A stretch of 64,000 bases of DNA from Pegea sp. RAD2-039. Its lineage: Eukaryota; Chordata; Thaliacea; Salpida; Salpidae. Both the position numbers and the translations under genes were made by a program. The notes beneath the pieces were generated by a model that did not search any database, was not told where the DNA came from, and worked only from the letters and a program-made list of their open reading frames with translations. Location: contig JAQGEQ010000345.1 in the NCBI GenBank assembly GCA_034620365.1, positions 372,001-436,000 of the forward strand, in the 5' to 3' direction. Within the stretch, counting starts at the first letter, position 1. Each line of letters opens with the position of its first letter. Positions 34,903 through 54,925 of this stretch are shown piece by piece.

Positions 34903-37900
34903 ATGCAAGCACTTGTCACATTTGTGGTTTTAGTTTTTCATTTTTCCATCAACACAGGTAGTTAAATAAAATGTTCTTTGATTTAATGACAATTTTTATG
35001 ATCTTAAAAGTATTAAAAGTTCATTATAAGTTGTATTAGTGAAAAATAATTAGAAAAAAATGTATTTTCATTTGCAGAGTCATACAAGTTTAATAGTTAC
35101 AACAAAATTGCTACATTTGGAAAAAAAGTTTATTCTTTTTATAGTGATAGCTTCTGTGCATACGAAAAAGCTGGCTCCACCTGTAAAAGTACTGGTGGGC
35201 AAGTTGTTCATATTAAAAGTAAGAATGTAAATGACTTTATATTGAAACAAATTGAGGAGTATAAATCAAATGTTGGAGGTATGTTTAATGACGGGTTTTG
35301 GCTTGCGTTAAAACAAATCGGCAATGACTATACAAAATACAAATGGGAAGACGGAACACTACTTAAGTATAGTTATTGGCTTCATAACCAACCAAATAAG
35401 GCGGAACAACCTTGTGTGAGTATTTTAATTAAAATTCAGGAGAACGCATTTGGATTTTGGGCTGACAGACCCTGTGATGTAAAGTGTAATCCAATCTGTG
35501 AAAATGGTAGAAATAGTTTGTTTTATTTAATAATCGGAAGTAAAAAGTATTTGAAATTTCTTTATAGATTTTGGAAGTGGATTTTTATCAAGTACAACTG
35601 TTGTGGTTAAAAACTTATTAAAAACAGTAAATTGTACTGTTATAGGTGATAGAGAATACAAAGTTACTTGGATAAGGTGTAATAATTTATTAGAATATTT
35701 GTAAGTTTAATGAAACTGTTTATAACTTAGAGAGGGTGTAGCAGTATCATCTTCAATATCAGAAAGAGTGTATCAGAAATTTACCACTTACAAAGACTTT
35801 TTTAAAACTGCCACAATTAAATTTGTTGAACCCTTTAACTATGATGAAGGAACTTATACTTGTAGATTGATGCATAAAGATACCCATCTGTTACAAGAAT
35901 TGGATCTTACTGTTACAAGTTGGTTCTTTAAGCTTTAAACTCAGTTTAATTTAGATGTAACATCACTTATTTGATTGTTATATTAACATCTTCTTTGAGA
36001 ACTATTTTGCTGTTTTTGTAAATTATAATTTACTTATAAATGATCGCTATTCATGATTAGTCTAAAGTTTTATCTTGTAGCTGTTCCTTTTGGTGATCTT
36101 AGTTCTTCTCCAAAAAGTGAATTGAAATTGGCACATTCCAACAAGGTTTCATGTACTATAAGAAGTCGACCTATATCAACTTTATTATGGAAAGTAAATG
36201 GCAGGACATTATTAAAAGATCCAGATGTTTTTTCTATTTTATCTGAAACTACTGGTTTGTTTACCAATAGTACATTTGTAATCATCAATCCTATATCTTT
36301 CCAAGCAAACGCTGGTATTACATGTGTAGTAAATGGAAAACCTTTAAAAAAATCAATCAATATTAATTCAGGTAAGTTGTATTCTTTTTTATGTTTCACT
36401 CACAACAACTGATATTTTGTACTCTAAATTTATAGAAATAATTATTTTTTATGATTTGACAGACTTTGTAAAAGTTGATAAAAGTCAATATAAGTTTGAT
36501 TTTTCTAACACTCTTGATGGCACTTTAGGAACTTGTGGTAAATATAGTGGAGCTAAAGGTGATATTAAGTTTCTGTTGAACTACTTTCTCAAATTTTAGC
36601 TTTTTTTTACTTTTTACTTTGCAAAAAACATCTTTGTAACTTGTTCAGTGTCTTCTACTAGATACCAGTTATGCAGCTGTTTATTAATTCTTAAGTATAA
36701 AGTTAAAATGTTTATTTTGTAACGCAGAAAGTATATATGATGATGAATGTTACATATCAGGTACACCTCCGATTTGTGAATTAAAATTTAAGATAATTCA
36801 ACTTTCTATGATTTCTTAGATAGATTTATAAGATTTTGAGTTGAATTTATATTTTAAAGCTGCTGAAATTCAGACTTTACCCATTCAACAAAATCAATGT
36901 ATTGGCAAGGAGATTTCTTTTAATATAATCGATCATACAAAATCTTCACCAGAATTTAAACTAGTTGTTACATTAGTAAGCTCGTCTAGCTGGAGTGAAA
37001 CCATTTATACAAAATCCACTCAAATAAATTTAACGAAATTAGAACCAAACAAAGATTATCAGATTAAGGTAAAGCAATTTTAGAAATAGTTTTATTTTAA
37101 AGTTATGATTTCTTAGATGAGTTACAAACCAAAATATTGGACTGATTCAGTTGAACTAATTAAACAATTTCAAACAAAATCAACTTTATTTGAATCTATG
37201 GAGATAACTGAAGCCATCTTAAAAGAAGATTTTTGTGAAGTTAAATTCAAATTAGCAGAAAATACTTTGGAGAACCAAATTACTTTGATACTTGTGGGTT
37301 GATCAACTTTTTCAATTTCTATAAACTGTTCGAAAATTTTCTTGTTTATTTGTTTTTAAGCAGTTTTTAAATATCATTTATCGGTCTGTGTGGCAAAGCG
37401 GTTACCATACCCGCCTACAAAGCAGGGGGCTACAGGTTCGATCCCAGGTGGACACATATTAGTCTCAAGAAAAATTCCATATGAAAAACCAGGTAGAAGG
37501 GCCCGTAAGTCTGGTAAAATTCCGGTAAACTTCCAGGGGATTCAAAACCGGAGTTGGAGCCCCGTAGGCAGTTCGTCAATGTACTCAGTGTCGTTCTGGC
37601 AGCTCCTGTGACGCCAGCTGGGCGCATCAGTCCGTCTGTTACGTTGGAAAACCTGGATTACATCCTGGACTTTCATACTTTAAAGAAAGCATTTTGATAT
37701 TATTCATATTTTTACTTCAAACTAATTTCTATAAATTTTAGGTAAAAATATCAGAGAAAAATATTTCATCAACCTTGATTAAAAGAATTAACAAGAAGTA
37801 TATTTACGCTGATAATAATGAAACTTTTAAATTTGCTACAAATGGTGATAGCTTTGAATATACATTTCGAGCTAGCTTATTAAGTTGTAGTGGAATTTCT

Positions 37901-38311
37901 GGAAAAGAAAGCAAACGTTTTACTTGTACAAAAAGTAATTACTGATGTAAATTTAATGTTAAAAATTAGATAATTCTAATTACACAAATGTTAGATCCTG
38001 GTGTGCGGAGGACAGGTTTATTTTATCTTCTATTGATCTTGATAATTCCAATGATTTTGTTATTGATTCGACGTTTCATCTTGGACCATCTAAAAAAAAA
38101 ACATGAAAGTAAAGAAGTGGAAACTATAAAAGATGTAGTTAAACCATCGAATGTAGACCTGTCATCTGTAGATGATAAAAAAGTTAGGAAGAATAAAAAG
38201 AAAAGGAAAAAGAAACACAACTATAAAGAAGGGGGTAAGACTTGAATATTTAAACTTTGCAGGCAGCATTTATTAAATCTTTTTTTAGGAAAAAATACTA
38301 CTAAAGTGTAG
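34903..38311 (+). CDS. Receptor A: C-type lectin, 2 Ig, 2 FN3-like, TM, Lys-rich tail
   Basis: Twelve in-frame exons: 34903-34957, 35078-35506, 35568-35676, 35731-35918, 36081-36371, 36463-36558, 36728-36760, 36860-37068, 37117-37293, 37742-37934, 37995-38234, 38289-38311; 680 aa. Exon 1 is a signal peptide (ALVTFVVLVFHFSINT). Residues about 20-160 form a C-type lectin domain: FNDGFWLALKQIG, WEDG, a QPN calcium-site-like triplet, FWADRPC, PICENG. Ig1 has the C..W..DEGTYTC pattern; Ig2 has SCTIRSRP...LLWKV...ITCVV. Then come a small Cys linker, two FN3-like units and a TM at about 600-620 (FYLLLILIIPMILLLI). The cytoplasmic tail (about 60 aa) is lysine-rich (KVRKNKKKRKKKH), with no enzyme domain and one tyrosine. 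Exon sizes match receptor C exon for exon. A SINE sits in intron 9. Presumed cell-surface recognition protein. Confidence 0.85.
37384..37686 (+). mobile_element. tRNA-derived SINE in intron 9 of receptor A
   Basis: The head resembles a tRNA: GTCTGTGTGGCAAAGCGG with an A-box (37391-37401), an anticodon-like arm, and a B-box GGTTCGATCCC at 37435-37445. A tRNA-unrelated, GC-richer body of about 230 bp follows. It is far richer in GC than the intron around it and lies in the sense orientation. The acceptor stem pairs badly and a body follows, so it is not a working tRNA gene. Confidence 0.8.
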
Positions 38312-41300
38312 GAGAGAGATATACAATAGTATATATGAACGTTTTACTTTCTTATTTTGATTTAGATAGACAGGATAAAGTTTGTCGTTATTTTCTAAGA
38401 ACAATTAAATATCTACTTTGATAGTTTAACTATTTTTAATGATGTTTGTTTTAGTAAGTTACAAAATAAAATGATTAGTAAGTCTCGATTTTTTCCCATA
38501 TACTCACTTTGAGCTCACTAAAAGTCCTGTAGACTCCATCTACATCAATTATCAAAAAAATATGTTTATAAAGAGAATAAACTTTTGATATCTATCAACT
38601 GAATATTAGCAATTGAGCAGTGGCTCACTTGAGTTTGCAAACTTCGCTAGTAAGCTTGCAATAGTTGAAATAATACTTTCTTTCTTGTGAAATAGGATCA
38701 AAAATATTAGACAAGTTATCTTAAAAAAAATTGTTGTTTAGGGAGACTACTAGTAATATATCTTAAGACGATTAATCACTTGCCAAAGTAGTTGATGATA
38801 GATTGCAATATTAATTATCATTTCAATTAAGTAGATTAATGAACAAATTTTGGTGAATAGTATAAGAGTTCCAACTTCCTTCTTACCATACAGCATAAAA
38901 GTCTTGTTACATACTCAATTAAAAAATACATCTCTCCCCATTTAACTACCCGATTTTCTTACAAAACACGACTTGAGAGATTTTCAAATAGTAACAGTAA
39001 AAACTAATTAAAACGTTTTTTACCTCTTTATTGATGTAACGAAATATACCAGTAGCAGCGGTAACATCAACTTAAACTTAAAATAATTTTTTTAGTCTTA
39101 TTATATTAATCTTTCATTGTTTAATCCAAACTCTGGTTGACTAAAACTTTCTATAAATAATTGTTTTATTATTTTTCACATACTCAATAAAGTGTGATAA
39201 TATTATCAAATTTATTCTACCAGTTATTCGATTTTAATTCAACATTATTGATCAAATTTTTGTCATTTCTAAACCAAATATAATGTAATAGATAACTAAT
39301 TTAATACACAAGTAAATTTTTGGTCTATGGAGTTAGTCAAAATTTCGAAAATGTATTTTTTTAAATTATGAAACACTTAAAAAAAGCCCTACTACAGTAT
39401 TTGAGTTGAATGAACTACTTTGCAGATTTAAAATTAAATTAAGCCACTTCAATATGAATCAAATATATAAAACTAGAATTACCATAAAGAAAAATTATCT
39501 ATTGGATACAGTAAAAATCCATAAATATCTTTCAGTTTATAAATAATTTTTATTTTAGACCAGCAAACTTCTAACTCGAATTTATACTTTTTGTTTGACA
39601 TAAAAAAAGAAAGAAACAAATTATTTCAAGTAACTTTCATTTGCATAATGTACACTTTGATGTGGCTTCATCAGCTTCATTTTTCAAAAAGCTGGAGAAA
39701 ATTTAACATGAAATTTAAAGCATCTGCTAAAATTAGAGTCTGTGACAATATTTATTTTTATGTAAACTACTTTTAGTAGAAGTTAAGAAACATTTATTTG
39801 TATATCTATTAAACTAAATTTTACTTTTACCAAACGTTATAAATTAGCACAGCTATCTTTCATTAGATTTTAATTATTATATCACAAGTTTTTTTATTAA
39901 GTAACTAACTAATATTAAAATAATTGCTGTCACTTTTTCTTATTTGTTATATAAACTAGTTTGTATGAAATCAAGTTCCACCTTGTCATACGTACGACAT
40001 GCTGCGATATATGAAGTCACCTATTGAGCGCAAAAGTACCTTTTCTAAATATGGCGATTACCTTGGGTTCGGTTCTAAAGAAGGAAACGGTATAAAAGTT
40101 ATCAACCGATAGAAAACGACTCAAGCCTTGAATATAAGCAGGGTTGTGACTTCAAGATGCCATATTTAACACACTTTAAATATAAGACTGTTAGAGTTGT
40201 ATGTTGTCCACACACTACCGTATTGCACATTGATTTAAGTGAAGAGTAGCTTACGCTCATCTATTCCCACTCCTTAAATCCACTGCTCGATGACACGGCT
40301 CACTGACCTGGAACAATAAAATTGAAGTCAACGGATTGTAGATTTATATCTGGGTTTACTTTCCTTGAAGCAACTACAAAGTAGTCACAGTAATTGTCTA
40401 TATCTGGAAAAAATACTTTTTGTAATAGGTGGCAGACATTTAAAGACAAAAAATGGATTCAAAGAAACTCATGATGAATTAGCATCTAACTGACTTAACT
40501 TAACTCACCAACAGTTATATCGAAAGTCTATTAAGTTGATTTTAAATGATTTTAGTTATTCAACAATTGATAAGTGATTATTTTTCATTTTGATGTTTTA
40601 CAGAAAAAAACTTTTGAACTTGCTTTTATAATTGATATAATTCTACGTTTAAGCTTTTTATAGACAAAAAATAAAATTCCAATCTTCTATTCTAAATCAT
40701 CGGTCAAAATAGCTTTAATAAAAAAATTGAATAAGTAAAACTACTAAAAACGTTTTTAATTATGTAAAAATATTACCAATTTATGAAAGACAAACTTTTA
40801 TCGTTTGCCTATTGTAAATTTTAGTAAGTAGAATATCCAGTAAACAGTAATTAAATCTATAATATATCTAAAATCGTTTCTCTTAAAACTCTTTCAAGTC
40901 TATAATAGAACAGAATGTAAATATGCCTGTTCAGACGCTTTTTAAAAGTTACTTTTCATTATTCCAACCCGAATTTACATTTTTTGGCGTTTACTGAATT
41001 ACATCAAGATTTTGATAGCTAAAAATTAGACTTAAAATTACTTTGTAATAATTCTAATTTTAAATAAAAGTTTACTTTTAAGATTGCATATTTATGTTGA
41101 CTAATTGTTTTAAAAAATGATAAATAGTTAAAAACAATATTTTATTTTATTGCTTACATTTAGTAAAATATTTTATCAATTGTTTGGTAACGCTTATACT
41201 GTTACTTAGTAATATAGGTAAACTATGATTTGTTAATGAAAGACTAATTGTTAAAGAGATAATTTTTTTACAATTAATTTCTAAGTTCTTGTATTATTTA

Positions 41301-42042
41301 ACTATTTTTGGTTTTCATTTTAAAAAAATGAATTAGAAATGTGTTCAAATACTTTGTGAAAATCCAATTTTCAGATATTATTAATATTGCTTAAATACTA
41401 GCTTGCGAAATTTTTTATTTAGCATCAATTAATTAGCAATTAATAATTTATCAATCAATTAAATTATTTTTTGTAAGCAGGAATTTTAAGCTTATGCTAA
41501 CCTAATACGAGCATTAAAGAATAATAAAATATTGACACAGACTCTAGGAGTAACCATCGTTTCAACAAATCGAATTAAATTTGATGAAATTATTTGTTGG
41601 GATTGATTAAAAAAATATGAATATTCAAAATATTTCTGGCAGAAGTAAGTTTTATAATTTTCAAAAAAGTTAAAGTAAACTCTTATCTACTTAAATTAGA
41701 TTCCAAGGCTCATAATGTTGTTTTATTTTTTTTAACAATTATGTTTGTAACTTTCTAACTAAAGTTTATTGATTTCTTAATTAACTTTTTTAAATTGCGT
41801 TTAAATTTTGCATATTTATGCAAATTATAACTAATTTACTTATTTGAATTATAAATTTTTAATTCATTTCATTAAAATTAAACTGAAATTTCTATCATTA
41901 TTGTAATTTACTAAATAAAAAATAATAAGATTTATTATTTATCACCCTGTTCATTTCTAAAATTAATTTCGAATAATATAATTGTTTAGAAATGTTTATT
42001 TCACCAACTAGAATGTTTAATCTCTTATCTTACTTGTAACAG
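38312..42042. other. Gap between receptors A and B
   Basis: I searched this stretch for lectin, Ig1 and signal-peptide exons of receptor B and saw none. A GC-richer patch at about 39990-40400 looks like an old mobile-element fragment, but I cannot classify it. The rest is AT-rich. Confidence 0.5.
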
Positions 42043-44561
42043 GTATTTATACCATTAATATAAGTCCTCTCAACAATCTAAAGTTGACAGAAACTAATCA
42101 AATAAAATGCGACCTAAAAGGCAAAGCATTGTCACGAGAAAAATTTATATGGAAAATTGACAAAAAAGAAATCACTAAAAATAAAAATGTTTTCACAATT
42201 GAAAGTACTACTAGTGCTACAAGAGTTTCTAGCACATTTACTTTGAAAAATCCAACATCTTTTGAGCCAGACACAGAAATTGGATGCTATATAGGAAGAA
42301 TTTATAAGAAAGTGATTGTAAATTCAGGTTTGTTGTTATAATTTTGTTGACATACCAGCAGTGATATTTAGAAATTTTATTCATCGAAAATATTATTCAA
42401 TAACAAAACTGATTGTAACAGATTTTAGGAAATCTGGTGAAAACCTCTTAAAATTATATTTTAGAAAAAATTCTGGTTCAACTGGAGATTTTTGCTCAAA
42501 GTACGAAGGGGCAGTAGGTATTTTTGATTTATAGTTTCTTACAGTTATAATTTTAAAATGTTTTTAAAATCTTTTTTATAAATTAATTAATTTCAACAGT
42601 TTTAATTAATATCTTTGATCATTATATAATTGAAAGTTTTTAGCTAAGCAAACGTTAGATAAACAAGTTTTCGCTTGTATAACTTTCTCACCAATAATTT
42701 TCTTACCAAAATTATATATATTGGTATTAGTAAGTGTATACAGTTACACAATTGTAATACATATATGTAGAAAATCTTTTATTTTCTCTAATACTTTTAC
42801 TTGACAGAAAGCTTAAGTTTTGATGGATGTATTTTTCAAGGTACAAAATGTTCTTTGCATAAATTGTAATAATTATTTTATAGATCAAGTTAAACCTTAA
42901 TATTCATTAATCAATTTGTAATTGTTTATAATTATTCTATCCTGAGATCATCGATATTTCTGCAGCCGATATTTAATTTAGTTATCATTATATTTAAGAC
43001 TATATAGAGACTTATAATTAACAAGTGGCTTTAAAAGATATTGCTGTATCTGATTTGTCAATCATTAACGTAATAACAATTGATTAGAATTTGAATTGTT
43101 AGATTTTTAACATTGAAAAATATTTTCTAAACTAAACAGTTTTATTGATAAAAACTCACCTGTCAAATGTTAGCTTTAGAAATCCAGCAACTACCTCATG
43201 CTCCAACTGATTGTATAGGAAAAGTGATGTCATTTCAAATAGATGATTACACTTATTCATCAAAATATTTTGATTTTTTAATTGTGAATCTAAATGATTC
43301 AACTACAATTAAAAAATCTCAGAAAGGATCTAAATTAAGAATCAATAATTTAATTCCAAACAACGTATATGATATAGAGGTGATACAAGTTTTTAGAGTA
43401 ATTAAAGTTTTAATTGAAATGATGTTTTTGTAGGTAAGGTTTCAACCTGAGTTCTGGAAAAATAAAGCGGCAATAACAAAACGTTTTAACAATAAAGCAA
43501 CTGTCCCTGGTTTAGTTGATATTACTAATGCAGCTATTCGAGAAGGAAGTTGTGAAATTGAATACAATATACCAGGAAATATCAAAGAAAATCAGATAGA
43601 ATGGCTTTATGTAAGTTACTTGTTGAAAAAAGGTGTTTTTTATAATTTTAGTTGGTATTATTTTACGATTTAAAACCTTATAATTGTGTTGTTTTTTTAT
43701 CACAATCTCAATTAATTATTTATCTTAGAATTCTTTTGTTTTTTGATAAGCATTTAAAAAAAAACTTTATTATCTTCTATTTAAGTTTTTAATAAATATT
43801 TCAAAACTTATAAAATTGGTTTGCAAATGCTGTAATGATTTTATAAAGTTTTCAGACTATTAACATTGTTCACTTGTTTATAATTCTTGCTTATTTAGTG
43901 GCATCCTATAAATAATGAGCATACAAATAACATATTTTCTTTTCAACTCTATGAGAATAGCTGAATATCTTATCTCAAGAAATAACAAAAGAGAATGATT
44001 CGAATGTTGTTAAAAAATTTGAATATAAAGTAAACAAAGAACGCTTGAAGTTTGCAACTGACAACAATAAGTTCAGATATCTCTTTAGTATAAACGCACA
44101 GAGTTGCAGTGAATTATCTGGAGACAAATCAAAACAAATTCCATGTTTAGCAAGTGAGTTAAATACCAAGCAAATTTGTACTAAAGAAATTTAATTCAAT
44201 TTGTGCAGGTACTGTTGATCCAAATCAAGAAGGAGCTCTATCGTTTGTTTATTATTTCTTATTTTTAATTCTAATTGCTTTAGTGGTTCTGCTTCGAACA
44301 TTTACTAAGTGGCGACGTGCTTCAAAGAAGAAGAAAAGAAAAGCAAAAAAAGATATATTTAAAAAAGAAAAGGGAGATGATATCGAAACAGAAAAAAAAG
44401 TTTCAAATAAAGGAAAGGTAGTAGATAAAAGAAAAGCAAATAGGAAAAAAGATCAAGTTTTAAAAAAGGATAAATATTTAAAGAAGAAAGAAGAAAAAAA
44501 TGATCAAAAGAAAAAGAAACAAAAAATTCATGAATATTTCAAGAATACAAAAAAAAAATAA
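42043..44561 (+). CDS. Receptor B: Ig, 2 FN3-like, TM, long Lys-rich tail (5' incomplete)
   Basis: Seven in-frame exons: 42043-42327, 42422-42517, 42808-42840, 43174-43379, 43434-43610, 43961-44153, 44209-44561. They match receptor A exons 5-11 in order, phase and nearly in size (96, 33, 177 and 193 nt are identical). Content: Ig2-like domain (KCDLKGK...FIWKI...IGCY), Cys linker, two FN3-like units (CIGKVMSFQIDDYTYSS; FRYLFSINAQSCS), TM (FVYYFLFLILIALVVLL), then about 85 residues made mostly of Lys with Asp/Glu. No start codon, signal peptide, lectin or Ig1 exon is seen upstream, so either the 5' exons lie hidden or were lost. What remains has no stop or frameshift, which argues for recent loss or continued use. 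Confidence 0.75.
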
Positions 44562-44885
44562 TGTAAATACTAATAATGGGAAAAATAAAGCAATTGCTGT
44601 CAAAATTAAATAGAGTAACAGATCTATATAACATGATAAATAGACACACAAGAAAAAGATACCACCGACTCGTCTTTTTAAATGACGTGTCACAGAAGTA
44701 TAAAGTTTGAAAAGTCTTACTAATACTTTTCGGTGGATATTTTTTTTTCTTTAGATGTATCAATACGTTCTAAATCAGTATACGTGATAATATATATTTC
44801 CATTTTTTTAATCTAATGATTTTACGATTGTTAATAAAACTTTGCGAAAAAAAGTTGCAAGTTTTCAGAAAAATGTAGAATATAC

Positions 44886-52184
<7,299 letters not shown>

Positions 52185-53947
52185 TGTTTATAACCTTACC
52201 CTTCTTTAATATTCAATTATTTAAAATAAAAATGAGTTTCAACATAATTTGATAATGATAAATTATAAATATTATTATATAATTCTTTTACAAGCGAGCA
52301 CGGCTCAATAAAGTTTGTCAAGTTTCCCAAGGATTAAACAAACCAAATATATATTTGTAATTTTTTCTCCAATTTAAGTAGCTACTAACAGTTTGCATGT
52401 TTAGACATTTCAATTTTTTTTAAGTAAACAAAAGATTAAACAAAATAAGATCAATAAATGCTAGCATTACAGAGTCCTGACTAGAAATATAAAAAAAAAA
52501 AAAAAACTTTTATTAAGTTACTAACTTTTACTAACTTAAACTACTGAACTATTTCAGCAACTTAAATAACTTAATACTATACTAGTTTTGACAAATTTTA
52601 CAGAAAAGCAAAAACAAAACTTTGATGACGAAGTGATGGAAAATTACTAGATGATTAATAATGTTGATCTAACAAATTTAAAACCAGTTTAATTGACTGA
52701 TTAGTGATACTAAGGAAGTTAATGTTTTGATTGAGAAGTTTCATATAAGTCACCTATACTTTGATATAGAATAGTTGTTAAACAAACAATATTTCCTGGT
52801 TTTTGTGACATCATTTTTAAAGTTTAGAATAATGAGAACTAAATATGATATTAGAGGTTTATTGAAATGATACATTTTTAGATATATTTATAAAACTTAA
52901 TACTATACATTTAAAGTTTTTTAATACAGTACCTTTCAATTTGAAAGTACAATTTTCTATTAAACAACGTTGATAAGGAAGTATACATAACTTTGGTTTA
53001 TGGATTGTTGTAATTTGAGTCATCTTTATCAGGAAATTGTGTTAACGCGTTACTAAATTTTCTTATCTTATGATAACAGAATATGTATTCTAACACAAAG
53101 TTTTAAACAATTTAACAAACATTTAATTATTCCATTTTATGATTAGCTAATTAAATAAAAATAAATTAAGTGAAGAGTTTTTAAGATTATATTATTTGAA
53201 GAACAACAATCTTAAAGACATCATATTATCACAATCATTAAAACTATTTCTTAGTAGATCGAGAAAGTTAACGAAACGTTAGAATATGGTTTAAGCAATT
53301 TGAGTAAACTATTAAACTAAAATTCATTAAATGTATGAAGCACAATTGTTGATTAACTAATTAACAATTAAAAGTTGAAATTTTTAATGTAGTTTTGTAA
53401 GAACTTTAAGCAATATCTTGTTATTATATCTGTTTAAATCCTACGTTCGTGCTTCATCTAGTTATCTTTAATGAAAAATATTCATAACCAGCCATGAAAG
53501 GGTCAATAAGAAGTCTCTAACTTAAATCACTAACCAACTTTAATAACAGCGAACTAATACCTTTTCCAACAGGGTACCCATGATTTGGAATTTTCTTCCC
53601 AGCCCCAACACTACATGAAAATCTATCACATCTTTTAAAATTAGGCTAAAAAATTATGAATTAAGTAATCTTTTCTCCATTTGATATAGAGTAGTCCCAG
53701 TTTCTTTATTTATTCCACTTTTTTCATATAATTAATTCATAACTAATATTTACTTAAAAATCTGTTTTGTTCCAATTTTTTCTACATAAAATTTATTAAA
53801 CTTGAAACTTTTTCTCCATTTTTCCTTCGTCATTGTTATATGTTCGCCATAAGAGCTGTATAATCCAGCAGAAATTCGTTGAATAAAATAATTTAATATA
53901 ATAAGAAGAATCACATATAAATCCTCCAAGTTAACTTTCACTGCCAA
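52185..53947. other. Receptor C upstream region
   Basis: AT-rich, with an A-run at about 52491-52506. A short stretch near 53570-53640 reads RVPMIWNFLPSP, which recalls the WNxLP block near the end of LINE proteins, so a decayed LINE fragment is possible. No gene is supported. Confidence 0.4.
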
Positions 53948-54799
53948 TTTTCTACATGTTTCTGATTCCGTTGACTAATCTGCAAGACTGAATACCAGGT
54001 GGATATCAACAACAATACAGTAGCATCCTATCATCTACGAATGGTCTGGAAATTTATAAAAGAAACGGCCGACCTCTGTAAGACTTAGTAATCATTCAAC
54101 AAAGATATTAGAAAGACTTTTGGCATTGTCAAAAGAGTCAATCAAGCATCAACAGAAAACACTTTCCACAGCAAAAATGTATCAATTAAAGATTTAAACC
54201 ACAATAAATATTTAAGAGTTGAAGAAGTAGAAGAGATATCAACACTGAGAATAAGGTAAATATCCGCAAAGAGTTTTATCGCTGAGCAAGATATAAATTT
54301 CAAACAAAACTCAACTTTAAAAGTAGGTTCAAGCCTTCGACAGCTTGGTAATTCCAGTAGCGATGTATAACTTTAATATTATTAACTGGAGCTAAAATCA
54401 AACTACAAAATAGGACGTAAAGCTGAGGAAGGTAATGACAATAAATACACCACCCAAAAGTAGTAGCTTGCTATCTCTGCATAAAAACAGCAGAAGTTGG
54501 TGCAAGGTTATTAAATATAGAAAACGCGTACAAAACCGCAACGATTGGCTCTAAAATTTGCTTATAATTATCTTTTAAGTGAGCTGAAACTTTAATTTAA
54601 AAGTTCCAAACAAATAAAACGACATATCTATCAAGAAACAAAGTGAAGAACTTGCCAAAAACCATTGAAAAAACTAACAAAGCATCAGTCAAGCTTTCTA
54701 AAAATGAAAAATCATCTTCAACAAGCTTTGAGCGCCGCTCAGAAGCCAAGCCAATTCATAGCCAGTTTATAAAAGCTACAGATTAGGCCAATATTTACT
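53948..54799 (+). mobile_element. Probable degraded LINE body
   Basis: GC-richer than its surroundings and ending directly in the LINE 3' tail at 54800-54925. Frames are broken too often to read a protein. Called from position and composition only. Confidence 0.3.
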
Positions 54800-54925
54800 G
54801 TTATATGCTTTGAAGACTAATGAAATATAACTTAATAGATATTATTTGTGAGAATTTGTACTAGCCGGAGGTACTGTCTTCAGGCACCTTTTTTTTGCAT
54901 TTATTGAAATAAATAAATAAAAATA
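54800..54925 (+). mobile_element. LINE 3'-tail copy
   Basis: TTATATGCTTTGAAGACTAA and AGATATTATTTGTGAGAATT, then a GGAGGTACTGTCTTCAGGCAC block and a TTTATTGAAATAAATAAATA tail. It aligns with the tails at 29686-29830 and 63626-63806, both in the opposite orientation. Confidence 0.7.

Noticed and set aside
36070..36399. Minus-strand 109-aa frame
   Set aside because: Antisense to the Ig2 exon of receptor A.
37390..37611. 73-aa open frame and a tRNA gene at the SINE
   Set aside because: The tRNA-like head has a poor acceptor stem and a 230-bp body follows, which defines a SINE; the open frame runs across the B-box.
39591..39776. 61-aa frame as first exon of receptor B
   Set aside because: No signal peptide, no donor in the needed phase, and composition of random AT-rich DNA.
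53750..53947. 65-aa minus-strand frame upstream of receptor C
   Set aside because: No homology recognised, no splice link to receptor C, and composition typical of AT-rich noncoding DNA.
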